Below, one piece after another: positions 62,055 through 64,000 of a DNA stretch of 64,000 bases. This stretch comes from Paenibacillus polymyxa (GTDB lineage Bacteria; Bacillota; Bacilli; Paenibacillales; Paenibacillaceae). The notes beneath the pieces are model-generated. The model had not been told where the DNA came from, did no database searches, and saw only the letters and a program-made list of their open reading frames with translations. The stretch covers positions 1,919,501 through 1,983,500 of the forward strand of contig NZ_CP049783.1 in the NCBI RefSeq assembly GCF_015710975.1, read 5' to 3'. The position numbers were made by a program, and so were the translations under genes. How positions within the stretch are numbered: position 1 is the first letter of the stretch; each line of letters begins with the position of its first letter.

Positions 62055-62969
62055 CTACATAAAGTCGAAAAAATAACGAATTACGTGAAAAAAGACGGGC
62101 GAGGTGTAGGTCAAGCTATCCACCCGGCTTAAGTAGCTTTTTTTCAAAGCATCGAACTTATCATCATCACCGATTAATAAATCTCGCTTCAGCACGGAAA
62201 CCGTTAAGCTCCCGAAGAAACCGCTCAAGCTAATCAACATGCCCATAATAATCCCAAATTTCAGATCAAACGGCGTCAGGTACGGATAGATTAGATAGGA
62301 AGCCGCTATGGTTACGGGAAAAGCGAATGCAAAGCCTTCCCAAGTTATATTGGGATTGGATGTCGGGACGATTTTCCGCTTGCCGAAATAGAGCGATGCC
62401 AGATAATGTGCGACATCATTGAGTTGTGTCAGTACCACTAGAAAAAGTACAAGTTTCGCTCCATATTGCGGCGTAGCAAACTGAAAATATGCCAGGTGAC
62501 TCAGTCCAAAAACCATCAGCATGAGTCCCCATTGAGTCGAGCTGACACTGCGCAAGAAACCAACGGTTCCTTTATTGATCAATCGAGGGAGCGGCAGCAG
62601 CAAGAATACATAGATAGGGATAAAGACAATAAACATTCCATACCACCCGATATAAATCCAATAAAACTGTACAGGAATCGCCAAGTATGCCCATAAAAAT
62701 AACCTGCGGTCAGCTTTTCTAGATCTAATCATGGAGAAGTATTCTTTTAACGCAAAGAAAGTAAGCACCATCAAGGAAAGCAGTGAAACGATCGGATTGA
62801 AAAGTGTTGCCAGGCAAACGATAAAGAACATGCCCCACCAGGTCTTAATGCGAAGCCCAATAGCTGCATAGTCTTTGTTTGGCTGTGTTTTGGCTACCAC
62901 TATATAAATCAGATGGATGATTAATAAGGCTATACAAATGAGGGTTAACGTGAATAACGAACTGTCCAT
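62055..62969 (-). CDS. CdsA-like phosphatidate cytidylyltransferase
   Basis: The 304-residue membrane protein has about eight helices. The C-terminal third carries the CdsA pattern in a weak form: NPNITWEGFAFAFPVTIAAS, SGFFGSLTVSVLKRDLLIGD, then DALKKSYLSRVDSLTYTSPV, with the S-x-x-K-R-D and S-R-x-D-S residues that bind CTP-Mg. It would make CDP-diacylglycerol from phosphatidic acid and CTP. It is not in the usual pyrH-frr-uppS-cdsA cluster, and it looks more like the YnbB-type second copies, so it is probably an accessory enzyme. Confidence 0.85.
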   Translation of the reverse strand: MDSSLFTLTLICIALLIIHLIYIVVAKTQPNKDYAAIGLRIKTWWGMFFIVCLATLFNPIVSLLSLMVLTFFALKEYFSMIRSRKADRRLFLWAYLAIPVQFYWIYIGWYGMFIVFIPIYVFLLLPLPRLINKGTVGFLRSVSSTQWGLMLMVFGLSHLAYFQFATPQYGAKLVLFLVVLTQLNDVAHYLASLYFGKRKIVPTSNPNITWEGFAFAFPVTIAASYLIYPYLTPFDLKFGIIMGMLISLSGFFGSLTVSVLKRDLLIGDDDKFDALKKSYLSRVDSLTYTSPVFFHVIRYFFDFM

Positions 62970-63066
62970 TGCGACTCACCAACTTATAGCAAAATAGGAT
63001 TCCATGAAGGGGGTCCTATGTTATTATGAAGGAATAATTCAAACTTGATAAGGGGAAATTTCGTAA

Positions 63067-63609
63067 ATGGTAGCTGATCAGTCCGTTTTTATCTTGCTTA
63101 CGAATACGGGAACGTTTCTTACGAGAGTCATTAAAAGCTATACAAGAGCGCCATACAATCACGCCTCCATTTCCTTCGACCGAGAACTTTCGGAGTTATA
63201 CAGCTTCGGGAGAAAGACCCCCAGTAACCCTCTGGATGGTGGTTTCGTGAAAGAGGATATTAAAACAGGTACATACAGCAGATTTCCGAATACAACATGT
63301 GTTATCTACGAGCTTCAAGTAACCAATCGCGAAGTCGAAAAAATGAAGAGAGTTCTACACGTTTTTATCCGAAGCCGACAAAAATATATGTATAACTTAC
63401 TGGGCTTGATTGGCGTTGCACTCAAAGAACCAGTCGAGTTCAGTAATTCTTATTTTTGTTCGCAATTCGTCGCGGAAATTTTACAGCGATCCGGCATAAA
63501 AATATGGAACAAGTTGCCTGCCCTTATCACACCAGACGATTTTCGGCAAAGTGACCGATTCCATTTGATCTACGAAGGAAAATTGAGCGAGTATGAGCCT
63601 CAAGCCTGA
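63067..63609 (+). CDS. NlpC/P60-like (YiiX/YebB-type) papain-fold protein
   Basis: The 180-residue protein begins with a strand (QSVFILLTNTGTFLTRVIKS), then APYNHASISFDREL, where the His is set before a strand, and later YFCSQFVAEILQRSGI with a likely catalytic Cys. This circularly permuted His-before-Cys order marks the YiiX/YebB group of the NlpC/P60 superfamily, which includes lipid- or amide-acting enzymes. No signal peptide is obvious. AAGGGGAAA lies 8 bases before the ATG. Its neighbours on both sides belong to lipid metabolism, so a lipid role is possible. Confidence 0.78.
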   Translation: MVADQSVFILLTNTGTFLTRVIKSYTRAPYNHASISFDRELSELYSFGRKTPSNPLDGGFVKEDIKTGTYSRFPNTTCVIYELQVTNREVEKMKRVLHVFIRSRQKYMYNLLGLIGVALKEPVEFSNSYFCSQFVAEILQRSGIKIWNKLPALITPDDFRQSDRFHLIYEGKLSEYEPQA

Positions 63610-63623
63610 GGATAAGCACCGTA

Positions 63624-64000
63624 TTACTCAGACTCCTCAGGCACAATCACCTCGATATGACGCGGTAGAATACGAACCTCAATAGGCAAAGACGGTCCTT
63701 CCTCACCATCTACATTCGTACTGACCGATTCTGCGGAGCTGACACTTACATGCTTTGCGGTAAAGTAAACGACGTCTTTATGATCCTTCAAGTTGCCTAA
63801 AAATAAGGATATACTGGCTGTCACCGTATTCAATATATTGAGGTTTTTGAAAATAAAGCAGTGAAGCAGGCCATCATCAACTGCTGCCCCGGGCACCAGT
63901 TTCTCAAATCCGCCAACTGAGTTGGTTAAAGCAGCAAGAAAGAGTGGGGATTCGCCTTCCCAAGTCTTGTCATCATAGCGAACGATAAGCGGATGGGCAG
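63624..64000 (-). CDS. Diacylglycerol/lipid kinase (DgkB/YegS type), C-terminal part (cut by window edge)
   Basis: The frame is open to the edge: HPLIVRYDDKTWEGESPLFL, then LTNSVGGFEKLVPGAAVDDG, then LLHCFIFKN, and near the end STNVDGEEGPSLPIEVRILP with HIEVIVPE. The NxxxxGG, A-x-x-D-D-G-L and N-x-D-G-E motifs are those of DgkB and related lipid kinases, in which this C-terminal beta-sandwich holds active-site residues. The ATP-binding DAGK domain (GGDGT) lies outside the window. The GTG at 63896 is internal. Specificity (diacylglycerol or another lipid) cannot be settled from this part. Confidence 0.85.
   Translation of the reverse strand, partial: AHPLIVRYDDKTWEGESPLFLAALTNSVGGFEKLVPGAAVDDGLLHCFIFKNLNILNTVTASISLFLGNLKDHKDVVYFTAKHVSVSSAESVSTNVDGEEGPSLPIEVRILPRHIEVIVPEESE

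Noticed and set aside
1..64000. CRISPR arrays, rRNA or tRNA genes, prophage modules and intact insertion sequences.
   Set aside because: I saw no regularly spaced repeats, no tRNA cloverleaf with a TTCRANY loop, and no integrase, transposase, capsid or terminase reading frame.

Overview
The window looks like chromosome of a low-to-moderate GC, Gram-positive, spore-forming Firmicute, most likely a Paenibacillus of the P. polymyxa type. The signs are strong AGGAGG-type ribosome binding sites, GTG/TTG starts, CcpA-type cre sites, a GntR/LacI-chimeric AraR with araBDA, a Bacillus-like gntRKP operon, a ManR/ManP pair, a secreted GH10 xylanase, an SLH-domain lipoprotein and a YjdF gene behind a structured leader. 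I see no rRNA, tRNA, CRISPR array, phage module or intact transposase. Family assignments come from sequence motifs and memory; no database search was run.

Layout. 1-5.2 kb: tail of an ABC-2 permease, a divergent SDR/TetR pair, a decayed LuxR-type regulator, an isochorismatase-like protein divergent from an MmyB-type XRE regulator, and a frameshifted DUF421 membrane protein. 5.8-13.1 kb: a chemoreceptor, a BBE-type FAD oxidase, a WYL regulator divergent from a PhnB-like protein with a palindromic operator between them, and a Tet(M)-class ribosomal protection GTPase. 13.2-20.8 kb: an accessory run of small genes (DUF4303, DUF1963-like, an Sm-like/basic/glycine-rich protein, a frameshifted SUKH/SMI1 protein, GNAT, YceI, MFS exporter). 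21.1-28.5 kb: a serine hydrolase fused to SLH repeats, then araR divergent from araBDA with three AraR-type boxes. 28.5-33.6 kb: a P-loop kinase, an ECF sigma factor fused to DUF1835, and mqo behind an attenuator-like leader. 34-41 kb: TetR/SDR, histidine phosphatase, ECF sigma/anti-sigma pair, DbpA helicase, yjdF riboswitch and gene. 41.2-46.5 kb: TetR divergent from LLM oxidase and esterase, xylanase with cre, TetR/SMR efflux. 46.6-54.2 kb: gntRKP facing a second GntP permease, glycerate kinase and CdaR. 54.4-64 kb: RDD protein, two GNAT enzymes, manR-manP, DUF3243, a CdsA-like protein, a papain-like-fold protein and the end of a diacylglycerol kinase-like gene.

How it works together. The carbon genes cover plant-polymer use: xylan is cut outside the cell, arabinose goes to xylulose-5-phosphate, gluconate to 6-phosphogluconate, glycerate to phosphoglycerate, and mannose enters by PTS. 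Each set has its own regulator and several have cre-like sites. A second theme is small regulator-plus-target units (four TetR pairs, XRE, WYL) with palindromes where the regulator would bind. Two genes are broken by single-base losses in G runs, which may be real decay or sequencing error. A terminator-linked short repeat recurs in the first 21 kb.
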